Shown: positions 38,686 through 47,209, counted from the stretch's first letter. The stretch: 64,000 bases of DNA from Klebsiella pneumoniae (GCA_945862145.1 CAMAXE010000024.1:1-64000), one strand, 5' to 3'. Program-made: numbers and translations. Notes: generated by a model not told the origin, from the sequence alone.

Positions 38686-40044
38686 TCACTTTTTCCACAA
38701 ACCCTTGTGCATCCAGCGCCCGGAGCGGAAACGCCAGATGAGCAGCGAGCTTTTCACGGAGTAGTCCGCCACCAGCGTTGCGTAAATCCACTCGATCGAA
38801 AATCCGGCGCGCGACAGCAGCCATGCCAGCCCGAAGCGCACGACAAACAATCCCGCCAGCACATTGATTAGGGGAAAACGCGTATCGCCCGCGCCCCGCA
38901 GTGCGCCGCCGATGCAGAACTCGACTGCGATCATGGGCAGGACGGCCGTGAAGGCGTAGATCGCCATCACCGTGAGGCGCGCGATCTCGGCATCGCCCGT
39001 GAGCCACAGCGCCACGGCTTTGGCATTGAGCGCCAGCACGAGCCCCGGCACGCCCAGCACCACCACGCAGAGCTTAAGCGCACGCAGCGCGGCCAGCCGG
39101 GCATTGGCCGGGGAGCCGGCGCCAAGCTGCTGGCCTACCGGCACGCTGACCGCGATCGAGAAACCCACGCCCACCACCATCGCGAGCGACAGCAGGCTTA
39201 TGCCGGTGCCGTAGGCGGCGAAGGCGGCCGTGCCGTAGCGTCCGGTGATGCTGATGAAGGCGATCACCCCGATCTGTAGCAGGCCCTGCTCCAGTGCCGC
39301 GGGGTAGCCCGTGTGCAGCAGCGCCAGCAGTCGCCGGCGGTCGCCTGCGTCGGGCGCCACCGGCCCCAGCACGAGCCGCGAGCGTCGCCACAACTGGTAG
39401 GCCAGCACGGCTCCTGGCACGTGTCCGAGTCCCATGCCGAGGGCTATCCAGCGCACATGGGGCTCCATGCCGAAGGGCGGATGGCCCGACCAGCGCCGGG
39501 CGAGCAGCAGCCAGCCGGCGTTGATCAGTAGCGCGAGCAGCATGGGTGTGCGCACGTCGCCGACGGAGCGCAGGCCGCTGGTGAGGATCAGGCAGAAGGC
39601 CATGGGCGCGAAGAAAAGCGCCAGCCAACGTGCGTAGTCGATCGCCTCGGCGCGTGCGGTCGAGGCAAGCCCGAAGGCCTCGATCAGCGAGGGTATAGCG
39701 GCCACCGACAACACGCTGAGCACCACCCCCAGCACGGCCGCCATCCGCAGCGAGAGTTGCAGCAGCCGCGCGGCTTCCGCCGGCTTCCCGGAGCCCCAGG
39801 CGTTTGACACCATGGCCAGCGTGCCGGCGCTGATGCCCGCGCAGAGGGCGATAAAAACGTTGTAGAGCCGAGCGCCCGCATTCACCGCAGCCACGGCATC
39901 CGGGCCCAGCGCCGCGGCGAAGCGGATCATCACCAGGCTCATCAGCGTGGCCATCAGGAAGACGGCGCTTGAGGGCAGCGCGAGGCGCAGGATCGCCGCC
40001 ACGGACACGGGCGAGGTGCCGGCGTCGGACGCGGCTATCCCCAT
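38686..40044 (-). CDS. MATE-family multidrug/organic cation efflux transporter
   Basis: 452 residues from ATG 40044, with AGGAGG seven bases upstream. Twelve hydrophobic segments in two homologous halves, as in MATE proteins; internal landmarks are ALPSSAVFLMATLMSLVM in the first half and GYPAALEQGLLQIGVIAF in the second. It ends with a positively charged tail (HKGLWKK). These inner-membrane antiporters use Na+ or H+ to export amphipathic compounds. It is divergent from the steroid CoA-ligase gene, and export of toxic steroid intermediates is possible but unproven. Confidence 0.93.
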   Translation of the reverse strand: MGIAASDAGTSPVSVAAILRLALPSSAVFLMATLMSLVMIRFAAALGPDAVAAVNAGARLYNVFIALCAGISAGTLAMVSNAWGSGKPAEAARLLQLSLRMAAVLGVVLSVLSVAAIPSLIEAFGLASTARAEAIDYARWLALFFAPMAFCLILTSGLRSVGDVRTPMLLALLINAGWLLLARRWSGHPPFGMEPHVRWIALGMGLGHVPGAVLAYQLWRRSRLVLGPVAPDAGDRRRLLALLHTGYPAALEQGLLQIGVIAFISITGRYGTAAFAAYGTGISLLSLAMVVGVGFSIAVSVPVGQQLGAGSPANARLAALRALKLCVVVLGVPGLVLALNAKAVALWLTGDAEIARLTVMAIYAFTAVLPMIAVEFCIGGALRGAGDTRFPLINVLAGLFVVRFGLAWLLSRAGFSIEWIYATLVADYSVKSSLLIWRFRSGRWMHKGLWKK

Positions 40045-40144
40045 GAGCGGGCCTCCTGTGGCGCTGCCTGCCTGAAGCTTAACCACAGACGCCGCGCGTA
40101 GGCAGTCGCGCCGGGAGGTAATCCTGCTGCGCCAGAACATGGAT

Positions 40145-40174
40145 TTCGTAGATCGACGGCGAGGAAACTACGAA
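40145..40174. promoter_or_regulatory. Candidate operator: TTCGTAG-N16-CTACGAA
   Basis: A perfect 7-bp-arm inverted repeat in the divergent spacer between the MATE gene and the steroid CoA-ligase gene, about 70-100 bp before the ligase start. Half-sites TTCGTA and TTCGTG recur at 42783 and 42821 in front of ipdA. A site for the Lrp/AsnC pair encoded in this operon is a reasonable guess, not shown. Confidence 0.35.
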
Positions 40175-40245
40175 TAATTGCCCTAAGCTGCAGGGCTGCG
40201 TAGGATTTGCGGGTCTTCCCGTCGCCCGTCTGCCGGAGCATCTCG

Positions 40246-41796
40246 ATGTCGGACCACCCGCTGCCCTCCACCATGGCGCAACTGCTGGCGCAGGCTGCAG
40301 CAACGCATGGCGAGCGACCTTTCATCCACGATGGCGCGCAGGTGCTCAACTTCATGGCGCTCGAGGCGGCGTGCCGGCGGGTGTCTGGGGCCATGCTGGC
40401 GGCCGGCCTCGGGCGGGGCGATCGGGTGGCGATCTGGGCGCCGAACCGACTCGAGTGGATCCTGGTTGCCATCGGGGCGCAGAGCATTGGCGCGATTCTG
40501 GTGCCGCTCAATACCCGCCTGAAGGGCGGCGAGGCCGCTTACATACTGAACCGCAGCGGGGCGCGACTGCTGTTCACCGTGAGCGTCTTTGCCGGTAACG
40601 ACTACCTCGCCATGCTGGCCGGGCAGTCACTGCCCGGGCTCGAGCGCACCGTGCTGCTCGACGGGGCCTCCTGGGGCGATTTCCTGGCGGCTGCAGACGG
40701 GGTGGATCCGGGCGCGCTCGCCGCGGCGCAGGCCGCCGTGGAGCCCCAGGACACCCTGGACCTGATGTTCACCTCCGGCACCACCGGCAAGCCCAAGGGC
40801 GTGATGACTTCCCATTCGCAGAACATCCGCGTCTTCGATACCTGGAGCCATACGGTCGGTCTGCGCAGCGATGACAACTATCTCGTCATCAACCCGTTTT
40901 TCCACACCTTCGGCTACAAAGCGGGCTGGCTTGCCTCGCTGATCCGCGGCACGCAGATATTCCCGGTGGCGGCCTTCGATGTCCTCGAGGTGCTGCATCG
41001 CATCCAGCGCGATCGCATCACCATGCTGCCCGGGCCGCCCACGGTGTACCAGACGCTGCTCGCGCACCCCGATCGTCAGAACTACGATCTTTCCTCGCTG
41101 CGCCTTGCGGTGACGGGCGCGGCCTCGGTGCCGGTGGAGCTGATCCGTCGCATGCGCAGCGAGCTGGGTTTCAGCACGGTACTGACTGCCTACGGCCTGA
41201 CCGAGACCTGTGGCGTGGTCACCATCACCGCCGCCTCGGACGAAGCCGAGCTGATCGCCACCACCGCCGGCCGCGCGATGCCCGGCGTGGAGGTGGAGTG
41301 CGTCAGTCCGTCTGGCCAGCAGGTACCGCCGGGCGAGCCCGGCGAGGTGCGGGTGCGCGGCTATAACGTGATGCAGGGTTACTTTGACGATCCGGCCGCC
41401 ACTGCCGAGGCCATCACGCCCGATGGCTGGTTGATGACTGGCGATATCGGCGTGATGAGCGCCGCGGGCTACCTGCGGATCACGGATCGCATCAAGGACA
41501 TGTTCATCGTCGGGGGCTTCAATGTGTACCCCGCCGAGATCGAGAACCTGCTCTGCTCGCTCGACGGGGTGGCGCAGGCTGCCGTGATCGGCGTCCCCGA
41601 CGAGCGCATGGGCGAGGTTGCGAGGGCGTACATCGTGTGTCGCCCCGGCAGCGTGCTGGCGGCCGCGGAGGTGATCGAGTGGTCGCGCCGCAATATGGCC
41701 AACTACAAGGTGCCACGCAGCGTCGAGTTCCTCGAGGCGCTCCCGCTGAACGCCGCGGGCAAGGTGCTGAAGACCGCGCTTCGCGAGCGCCCATGA
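40246..41796 (+). CDS. fadD3: Acyl-CoA synthetase, FadD3-like (HIP-CoA ligase)
   Basis: 516 residues from ATG 40246. AMP-binding motifs: P-loop FTSGTTGKPKG (175-185), YGLTETCG, the GDIG..DRIKDMFIVGG hinge and NVYPAEIE; catalytic Lys506 in NAAGKVLK. In actinobacteria FadD3 activates HIP, the C/D-ring propionate left after removal of steroid rings A and B, and initiates its breakdown. The assignment to HIP rests on the operon, which contains the ipdA, ipdB, ipdC, echA20-like, fadA6-like and ipdF genes. Regulator genes overlap its 3' end by 4 bp. Confidence 0.87.
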   Translation: MSDHPLPSTMAQLLAQAAATHGERPFIHDGAQVLNFMALEAACRRVSGAMLAAGLGRGDRVAIWAPNRLEWILVAIGAQSIGAILVPLNTRLKGGEAAYILNRSGARLLFTVSVFAGNDYLAMLAGQSLPGLERTVLLDGASWGDFLAAADGVDPGALAAAQAAVEPQDTLDLMFTSGTTGKPKGVMTSHSQNIRVFDTWSHTVGLRSDDNYLVINPFFHTFGYKAGWLASLIRGTQIFPVAAFDVLEVLHRIQRDRITMLPGPPTVYQTLLAHPDRQNYDLSSLRLAVTGAASVPVELIRRMRSELGFSTVLTAYGLTETCGVVTITAASDEAELIATTAGRAMPGVEVECVSPSGQQVPPGEPGEVRVRGYNVMQGYFDDPAATAEAITPDGWLMTGDIGVMSAAGYLRITDRIKDMFIVGGFNVYPAEIENLLCSLDGVAQAAVIGVPDERMGEVARAYIVCRPGSVLAAAEVIEWSRRNMANYKVPRSVEFLEALPLNAAGKVLKTALRERP

Positions 41797-42293
41797 GCGT
41801 ACGTGGCGATCTGCGCGCCGCCCGCTCCGGCGAGATGGCGGCGCTCGATGAGACCGATTGGCGCCTGATAGAGCTGCTGCGCGCGGACGGGCGCATGCCG
41901 TTCCGCGCCCTTGCCGATGCGCTCGGGGTTGCCGAGACCGCGGTGCGCGCCCGTGTTCGCGCACTGGAGAGCTCGGGCTGCATGAAGGTGGTGGCGGTGG
42001 CCGACGCTGCAGCATCGGGCTATGAACTCCTGCTCGCCGTTGGCGTGGAGGTCGACGAGCGGCCGGCACTCGATGTGGCCGAGGCGCTGGCTGCGATCCC
42101 CGAAGTCTTCTCGGTCTGCCTGGTGGTGGGCACCTACGATATCGAGCTGCTGATCGTGGCCCGCGATCACGGGCACGTCTCGCAACTGGTGACCGAGACT
42201 ATCGTGCAAGTGCCCGGGGTGCGTCGCATCCACGCGGGCCTCGCGGTGGATGTGCTGAAGAACCAGCCCGACTGGGTGCCCTTCGATGACTGA
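41793..42293 (+). CDS. Lrp/AsnC-family transcriptional regulator (first of a pair)
   Basis: 166 residues from ATG 41793, overlapping the CoA-ligase stop. N-terminal winged helix (LDETDWRLIELLRADGRMPF, then RALADALGVAETAVRARVRAL) and a C-terminal RAM/ligand-binding domain (FSVCLVVGTYDIELLIVA). About 20 extra residues precede the HTH. RAM domains bind amino acids or small acids and assemble dimers to octamers. Its position inside the steroid operon suggests pathway-specific control in place of the TetR protein KstR2 used by actinobacteria. Confidence 0.9.
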   Translation: MSVRGDLRAARSGEMAALDETDWRLIELLRADGRMPFRALADALGVAETAVRARVRALESSGCMKVVAVADAAASGYELLLAVGVEVDERPALDVAEALAAIPEVFSVCLVVGTYDIELLIVARDHGHVSQLVTETIVQVPGVRRIHAGLAVDVLKNQPDWVPFDD

Positions 42294-42789
42294 AACGCGC
42301 TTGCTCGATGAGCTCGACCGGCGGATCCTCGATCACCTGGCGCAGGACGCGCGCACCAGCAATCGCCGCGTTGCCGAGGAGCTCGGCGTCACCGAGGGCA
42401 CGGTGCGGGCGCGGATCAAGCGCATGCAGGACGAGCGGCAGATCCGCATTACGGCGATCACCAACATCCGCAAGCTCGCCGACCCTTCCCTCGCGTTCAT
42501 CTGGATCGAGGTCGAGCGCAGCCACCAGTGCCGCGAGGTGGCGGCGGCGCTTGCGGCCATTGCGCAGATCGGTTTCGTGGGGATCATGGTGGGGCGTTTC
42601 GATCTGCTGGCGATCACGATGGTGCGCGGCGCCGAGGAGCTGAGCGGCTTCCTGCACCAGACCGTGCACCGGATCCCGGGGGTACGCCATACCGAGTGTT
42701 CGCTGGGCGCGCGCTTCGTGAAGCACGATTACCGGGTTAGCCGGATCGTGAGGCCCCGCGAGGCTGTGGTTGCCGACACAAATTCGTAA
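42286..42789 (+). CDS. Lrp/AsnC-family transcriptional regulator (second of a pair)
   Basis: 167 residues; its ATG overlaps the end of the first regulator by 8 bp. HTH LLDELDRRILDHLAQDARTS and RRVAEELGVTEGTVRARIKRM, then a RAM domain with VGIMVGRFDLLAITMV. The two paralogues are only moderately similar, so the pair is an old duplication or two recruits rather than a recent copy. Tight overlap implies coupled synthesis and perhaps mixed oligomers. The following 137 bp before ipdA is AT-rich and may contain a separate promoter under their control. Confidence 0.9.
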   Translation: MTETRLLDELDRRILDHLAQDARTSNRRVAEELGVTEGTVRARIKRMQDERQIRITAITNIRKLADPSLAFIWIEVERSHQCREVAAALAAIAQIGFVGIMVGRFDLLAITMVRGAEELSGFLHQTVHRIPGVRHTECSLGARFVKHDYRVSRIVRPREAVVADTNS

Positions 42790-42926
42790 CAAAATACATT
42801 TGGGTCGACGCATAGAGTGATTTCGTGGATTAAGAGGGATGCTTTGCGTAAAATGCAGGGCTTCAAGATGCGATTAAATGTCGTCGCTTATCCCTGGGTG
42901 GCGCCGTGGCAGGAGGGCTGGCAAGC

Positions 42927-43805
42927 ATGGACAAGACGATGAGCGCGGCCGCGGTGGTCGGGCGGCTGGAGAGCGGCATGACGCTCGGCATCGGTGGCTG
43001 GGGGCCGCGGCGAAAGCCCATGGCGCTGGTCCGCGAGATCCTGCGCTCCGACATCACCGACCTCACGGTAGTCGCCTATGGCGGCGCCGATGTCGGCATG
43101 CTTTGCGCGGCCGGCAAGATCCGCAAGCTGGTGTTCGCCTTTGTCTCGCTCGACTTCATCCCGCTGGAGCCTTACTTCCGCCTCGCGCGGCAGGCCGGCA
43201 GCATCGAGACCATGGAAATCGACGAGGGCATGTTCCTGCTTGGCCTGCGCGCCGCCGCGCAACGCCTGCCCTTCCTGCCCACCCGTGTGGGTCTGGGTAC
43301 GGATGTGCTCACCCGCAACCCGCAGATCAAGACCATCATCTCGCCCTATGCCGATGGGCGTGAGCTGGTGGCGATGCCGGCGCTCGAGCTCGACGCCGCG
43401 TTGCTGCACGTCGAGCGCGCCGATGCCCGTGGCGTCTGCCAGGTGAGCGGCCCCGACCACTACATGGACGACGTCATGGCGCGCGCTGCGAAGCAGACCT
43501 TCGTCAGCTGCGACGAACTGGTGGACACCCGCTTCTTTGCCGATCCGGTCCGCGCCCGTGAGGTGTTCTGGGAGCGCTCCGAGACCACCGGCGTGGTGCA
43601 CATTCCCGGCGGCGCGCACCCGTCGAGCTGCAGCCCTCTGTATGGTTTCGATACGGCGCACCTCAAGGCCTACGTCGCGTCCGCAGGCGAGGAAAACGGC
43701 TGGCAGGCTTATATGGAAAAATTCGTGGCCGGCGGCGAAGCGCACTACCAGCAGCAGGTGGGTGGTCTCGAGGCCATTCGCGCCCTGCCGCTTCCCACCT
43801 ACTGA
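42927..43805 (+). CDS. ipdA: IpdA: COCHEA-CoA ring-opening hydrolase, alpha subunit
   Basis: 292 residues from ATG 42927 behind AGGAGGG, the same length as M. tuberculosis IpdA. It has the class I CoA-transferase alpha fold, with a GIGGWGPRRKPMALVREIL start where transferases have GGF.. motifs. The acidic EIDEGMF segment (97-103) lies where the essential Glu of IpdA is expected. IpdAB is not a transferase: it hydrolytically opens ring C of COCHEA-CoA, the last ring of the steroid skeleton. It is followed by ipdB after 15 bp. Identity depends on overall resemblance plus the adjacent ipdB-ipdC. Confidence 0.88.
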   Translation: MDKTMSAAAVVGRLESGMTLGIGGWGPRRKPMALVREILRSDITDLTVVAYGGADVGMLCAAGKIRKLVFAFVSLDFIPLEPYFRLARQAGSIETMEIDEGMFLLGLRAAAQRLPFLPTRVGLGTDVLTRNPQIKTIISPYADGRELVAMPALELDAALLHVERADARGVCQVSGPDHYMDDVMARAAKQTFVSCDELVDTRFFADPVRAREVFWERSETTGVVHIPGGAHPSSCSPLYGFDTAHLKAYVASAGEENGWQAYMEKFVAGGEAHYQQQVGGLEAIRALPLPTY

Positions 43806-43820
43806 GCAGGAGACCCGCCC

Positions 43821-44615
43821 ATGAGCGACAGCGCATACACCCTGGCGGAACTGCTGATCGCAGCCGGCTCCGAGGCCTGGCGCGGCGACGGCGAAGTGCT
43901 CGCCACCGGCATCGGCCTGATCCCGCGGCTCGCGGCATCGCTCGCGATGCTGAGTTCCAGTCCTGATCTCATGATGACCGACTCCGAGGCCTACCTGCTT
44001 TCCGAGCCGAATCCGGTCGGCGGGCGCGGCGCGGATTTCCGGCCGCAATACGAAACCTGGATGGGCTTCTCGCGCATCTTCGACAACGTCTGGGGCGGCA
44101 AGCGCCACGCGATGGTCGGACCCACGCAGATCGACCGCTTCGGTCAGGCCAACATCTCCTGCATCGGTGACCCGGCCAAGCCCAAGGCGCAGATGCTCGG
44201 CGTGCGCGGGTTTCCGGGCAATTCCATCAGCCACGCCAATTCCTTTTTCGTACCCGGACACAACACGCGCGTCTTCAAGGCGGGCGAGTGCGATATGGTC
44301 TGCTCCATCGGTTACAACCCGGCGCGGCTGCCCAAAGGTTATGCGCTGGCGGAAATCGACATTCGCCTGGTGGTCACCGATCTCTGCGTGATGGATTTCG
44401 GTGGCCCCGCGCACCAGATCCGCCTGCGCTCGCTGCACCCGGGAATCACGGCTGCAAAAGTGCAGGAGAACACCTCGTTCCCGGTGCATGTGCCCGACGA
44501 TGTCGTCACCACGCCCGCGCCCACCGAGGCGCAACTTGCCATCATCCGTCGCCTCGATCCGCACAACCTGCGCTCGCGCGAGATCAAGGACAATCCGCCG
44601 GGCGACCGGCGCTGA
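43821..44615 (+). CDS. ipdB: IpdB: COCHEA-CoA ring-opening hydrolase, beta subunit
   Basis: 264 residues. CoA-transferase beta-type fold recognised by LAELLIAAGSEAWRGDGEVL, ATGIGLIPRLAASLAML, the MVGPTQIDRFGQANISCIGD core and GGPAHQIRLRSLHPG. It lacks the typical transferase (S)ENG motif, in keeping with the hydrolase function of the Ipd subfamily. It pairs with IpdA to open ring C. It ends 10 bp before ipdC, completing the ipdA-ipdB-ipdC order also found in actinobacterial steroid clusters. Confidence 0.88.
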   Translation: MSDSAYTLAELLIAAGSEAWRGDGEVLATGIGLIPRLAASLAMLSSSPDLMMTDSEAYLLSEPNPVGGRGADFRPQYETWMGFSRIFDNVWGGKRHAMVGPTQIDRFGQANISCIGDPAKPKAQMLGVRGFPGNSISHANSFFVPGHNTRVFKAGECDMVCSIGYNPARLPKGYALAEIDIRLVVTDLCVMDFGGPAHQIRLRSLHPGITAAKVQENTSFPVHVPDDVVTTPAPTEAQLAIIRRLDPHNLRSREIKDNPPGDRR

Positions 44616-44625
44616 GGGAGGGCTC

Positions 44626-45696
44626 ATGTCAGAACTGCTGCAGACACGTCTTACGGAACTGCTGGGCTGCCGTTTCCCGATTGTGCAGACCGCGATGGGC
44701 TGGGTTGCCGATCCACGGCTCGTAGCCGGCACCTGCAACGCAGGAGGCTTCGGTTTCCTTGCTGGCGCCACGATTCCACCCGAGGAGATGGAGCGCGACA
44801 TCCTCCGCACCAAGGAGCTCACCAGCGCGCCTTTCGGCGTGAACTTCCACATGTACCAGCCCAACGCTGCCGCCATCGTCGATCTGGTGGTGAAGCACGG
44901 CGTGCGCGCTGTCAGCTACAGCCGCTCGCCCGATAAGGCCACGGTGAAAAAACTGAAGGACGCGGGCGTGGTCTGCATGCCCACCGTGGGCGCGGTCAAG
45001 CACGCATTGAAGGCTGTGGAGATGGGCGCCGACGTGGTCACGGTGCAGGGCGGTGAGGGCGGCGGCCACACCGGCTCCGTGTCCACCACGCTGTTGCTGC
45101 CTGAGGTGGTGCGCCGCGTGAAGGTGCCGGTGGTCGGCGCCGGCGGTTTCAAGGACGGACGCGGCCTGGTGGCGGCGATGGCCTTCGGTGCCTCCGGGAT
45201 CGCCATGGGCACGCGGTTCCTGATGACCGTCGAAAGCCCGGTTCCCGCGGCCACCAAGGAGCGTTATGTCGCCTGCGGTAACCCGGCCGACATCATCATC
45301 TCGCGCGCTATCGACGGCATGCCGCAGCGCATGGTCATGAACGAGATGCTGGGAGAACTCGAGCGTGCGGGGGCGTTGCGCAAGCTGCTGCTCGCGATCA
45401 GCAGCGGCCTTGCGTACAGCAAGTACACCGGCGCCAGTCTTTTCAGCCTGCTGCAGAGCGGCCTGCGCATGCGCCGCGATGACGGCCTCACACTGGCGCA
45501 GGCAATCATGTCGGCAAATGCCCCGATGGTGATACAGCGCGCGATGGTCGATGGTCACCCGGAGGAGGGCGTGCTGCCGAGCGGTCAGGTCGCGGGCGTG
45601 ATTGACGATCTCCCGACCTGCGCAGAGCTGGTCGCTCGCATCGCGCTGGAAGCCGAAGAGTGTCTGCGCGAGTTAGCCGCGCGGGGCAGGGCGTAG
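44626..45696 (+). CDS. ipdC: IpdC-like flavin-dependent oxidoreductase (nitronate monooxygenase fold)
   Basis: 356 residues from ATG 44626 (GAGGGAGG upstream). The FMN-binding TIM barrel of the 2-nitropropane dioxygenase family: PIVQTAMGWVADPRLVAGTC, GGFGFLAGAT, VVTVQGGEGGGHTG, VVGAGGFKDGRGLVAAMAFG and GTRFLMT. IpdC is required for C/D-ring degradation in actinobacteria, acting as an oxidoreductase on a CoA thioester near the IpdAB step; nitronate oxidation is not its role. The TAG stop is inside a REP-like element. Confidence 0.85.
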   Translation: MSELLQTRLTELLGCRFPIVQTAMGWVADPRLVAGTCNAGGFGFLAGATIPPEEMERDILRTKELTSAPFGVNFHMYQPNAAAIVDLVVKHGVRAVSYSRSPDKATVKKLKDAGVVCMPTVGAVKHALKAVEMGADVVTVQGGEGGGHTGSVSTTLLLPEVVRRVKVPVVGAGGFKDGRGLVAAMAFGASGIAMGTRFLMTVESPVPAATKERYVACGNPADIIISRAIDGMPQRMVMNEMLGELERAGALRKLLLAISSGLAYSKYTGASLFSLLQSGLRMRRDDGLTLAQAIMSANAPMVIQRAMVDGHPEEGVLPSGQVAGVIDDLPTCAELVARIALEAEECLRELAARGRA

Positions 45697-45855
45697 GAGC
45701 GGGTGAGGGCTGGCAGACCAGACAGCGTTGATCGCGGGCATGGCCCGCTCCTACGGGAGGCATCGAGTGATGCTGTGGGACGCGCGATTCGCGTCACGGG
45801 ACAGTGCTAGGACTCGCCGGTAGCGATGATGTAGGAGCGGGCCATGCCCGCGATA
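45692..45855. repeat. REP cluster between ipdC and the echA20-like gene
   Basis: A partial direct copy overlaps the ipdC stop (45692-45703), an inverted copy lies at 45731-45754 and a complete direct copy at 45831-45855. Together they occupy most of the 200-bp spacer, which otherwise shows no gene. Confidence 0.8.
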
Positions 45856-45899
45856 AATCCGGGTGCGATACGCGCCCGTCAACGAGGATACGAGGCGTC

Positions 45900-46652
45900 A
45901 TGAGCAAACCTTTCACCGTCACGATCATCGACGGCATCGCCGAACTGGTCTTCAACCATCCACCGGTCAATGCCTTCTCGAGCGCCGGTTGGGCAGCCAT
46001 TGCCGCAGAACTCGACGCGCTGGGCCAGAACGATGAGGCGCGCGTGATCATCATCACCGCCGAGGGGCGCGGTTTCTGCGCCGGTGTCGACATCAAGGAA
46101 CTCGCCAGCGACCGCTCGCTTATCGTCGCGGTCAACAAGGGCAACTACGACACCTTCCGTGCGGTTCACCGCAACCCCAAGCCGGTGATCGCAGCGGTGC
46201 ATGGCTTCGTACTCGGTGGTGGCATCGGCATCTGCGGCGCGGCAGACATCGTGGTGGCCTCCGAGTGCGCGCGCTTTGGCGTACCCGAGGTGGACCGTGG
46301 TGCGATGGGTGGCGGCGCGCACCTGCAGCGGCTCTTCCCGGTGCAGAAGGTGCGCCACATGTATTTCACCGGCGAGATGATCGACGCCGCCGAGGGTTAC
46401 CGCCTGGGCGCCATCGAGAAGGTGGTGCCGCGCGATCAGCTCCGCGCCGCCGCCCGCGAGATCGCAGCCAAGATCGCCGCCAAGAGCCCGGCGATGATCC
46501 GCCTCGCCAAGGAAGCGTTAACCAACATCGAGGACGGTGATCTCGAGCACAAGTACCGCACGGAGCAGGGCCTTACGCTTGAGGCCTACACCATGAATGA
46601 CTCGCAGGAGGCGCGGGACGCGTTTGTGCAGAAGCGTGATGCCAAGTTTTGA
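45900..46652 (+). CDS. echA20: EchA20-like enoyl-CoA hydratase/isomerase family hydrolase
   Basis: 250 residues from ATG 45900; M. tuberculosis EchA20 has about the same length. Crotonase fold: FNHPPVNAFSSAGWAAIA, oxyanion-hole segments GRGFCAGVDIKEL and GFVLGGGIGICGAADIV, and FGVPEVDRGAMGGGAHLQR. EchA20 opens ring D of the HIP-derived CoA ester by hydrolysing a beta-diketone C-C bond, giving COCHEA-CoA for IpdAB. Its place right after ipdABC supports this over generic beta-oxidation, but crotonase subtypes are hard to separate by eye. Confidence 0.8.
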   Translation: MSKPFTVTIIDGIAELVFNHPPVNAFSSAGWAAIAAELDALGQNDEARVIIITAEGRGFCAGVDIKELASDRSLIVAVNKGNYDTFRAVHRNPKPVIAAVHGFVLGGGIGICGAADIVVASECARFGVPEVDRGAMGGGAHLQRLFPVQKVRHMYFTGEMIDAAEGYRLGAIEKVVPRDQLRAAAREIAAKIAAKSPAMIRLAKEALTNIEDGDLEHKYRTEQGLTLEAYTMNDSQEARDAFVQKRDAKF

Positions 46653-46744
46653 GGCGGCGCTGCGATCGTTGATGTGCTGATGTGTGATGTGGTGATGCGG
46701 TGGTGCGGTGATGAGGTGATGCGGTGACACGGTGGTGCGCCGCC

Positions 46745-46882
46745 CGCTCCGCCGCGATGGGGAGGGCGTTCGCTACCGGCGCTTGGGACGTCCCTGTCCA
46801 GCGCCTACCTGCGTTTCCAAAATCGCTCCCGGCGATTTTTGAAACGAAGGCGCGCTCAGACCCTCCCCATCACGGCGGAGCG
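46745..46882. repeat. Nested palindromic element 1
   Basis: Outer arms of 22 bp (46745-46766 and 46861-46882) are complementary with one mismatch. Inside them, 15-bp arms CGTTTCCAAAATCGC (46812-46826) and GCGATTTTTGAAACG (46832-46846) pair with one mismatch around a 5-nt loop. It resembles a MITE or structured RNA element; no transposase lies nearby. Confidence 0.7.
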
Positions 46883-47079
46883 AGCGGAGAGAGCTTTGTG
46901 GAACGCGTTTCGACTGGTTGAGCTATTGATTGCTGCGGCTAAATCCTCGCCTCACCCTGAGTGAGGGTGGGATAGCGAAGAGAAAAGAGCGGAGCCTTGT
47001 GACGCCGTTTGATCAAAGTCGCACGACTTGGCTTGATCGAAACGGAATGAAACATTTTTCGCTGGCAAGAGGCGGCTGT

Positions 47080-47209
47080 GTGTGAGGGGCAGGTGATGCG
47101 GAGCGCGCCTACATTCGTGGAATCGCCGGGAGCGGTTCCGCGAATGTCGGTAGGCGCTGCACATGGACGTGCCAGGCGCCGGTAGCGCAGCGTCACCTGC
47201 CCCCCGCAC
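47080..47209. repeat. Nested palindromic element 2
   Basis: Imperfect ~27-bp outer arms (47080-47106 with 47183-47209) enclose a second stem (47105-47126 with 47132-47157). The inner stem shares the GCGCCTAC and AATCGC...GCG core words with element 1. The right arm runs into the 40-bp tandem array. Confidence 0.6.

Noticed and set aside
42906-43805. ipdA start at GTG 42906.
   Set aside because: ATG 42927 has a good AGGAGGG at proper distance and gives exactly the family length of 292.
42906-44615. Ordinary 3-oxoacid or glutaconate CoA-transferase subunits.
   Set aside because: Subunit lengths, absence of the transferase ENG-type motif and the immediate IpdC-, EchA20- and FadE-like neighbours fit IpdAB better, though this remains to be proved biochemically.
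44626-45696. Nitronate monooxygenase for nitroalkane detoxification.
   Set aside because: Same fold, but operon position between ipdB and the EchA20-like gene matches IpdC.
46518-46730. His-rich 70-codon reverse open frame (metal-binding peptide).
   Set aside because: Produced by the GTGATG low-complexity DNA and the 3' end of the EchA20-like gene; no start signal or conservation.
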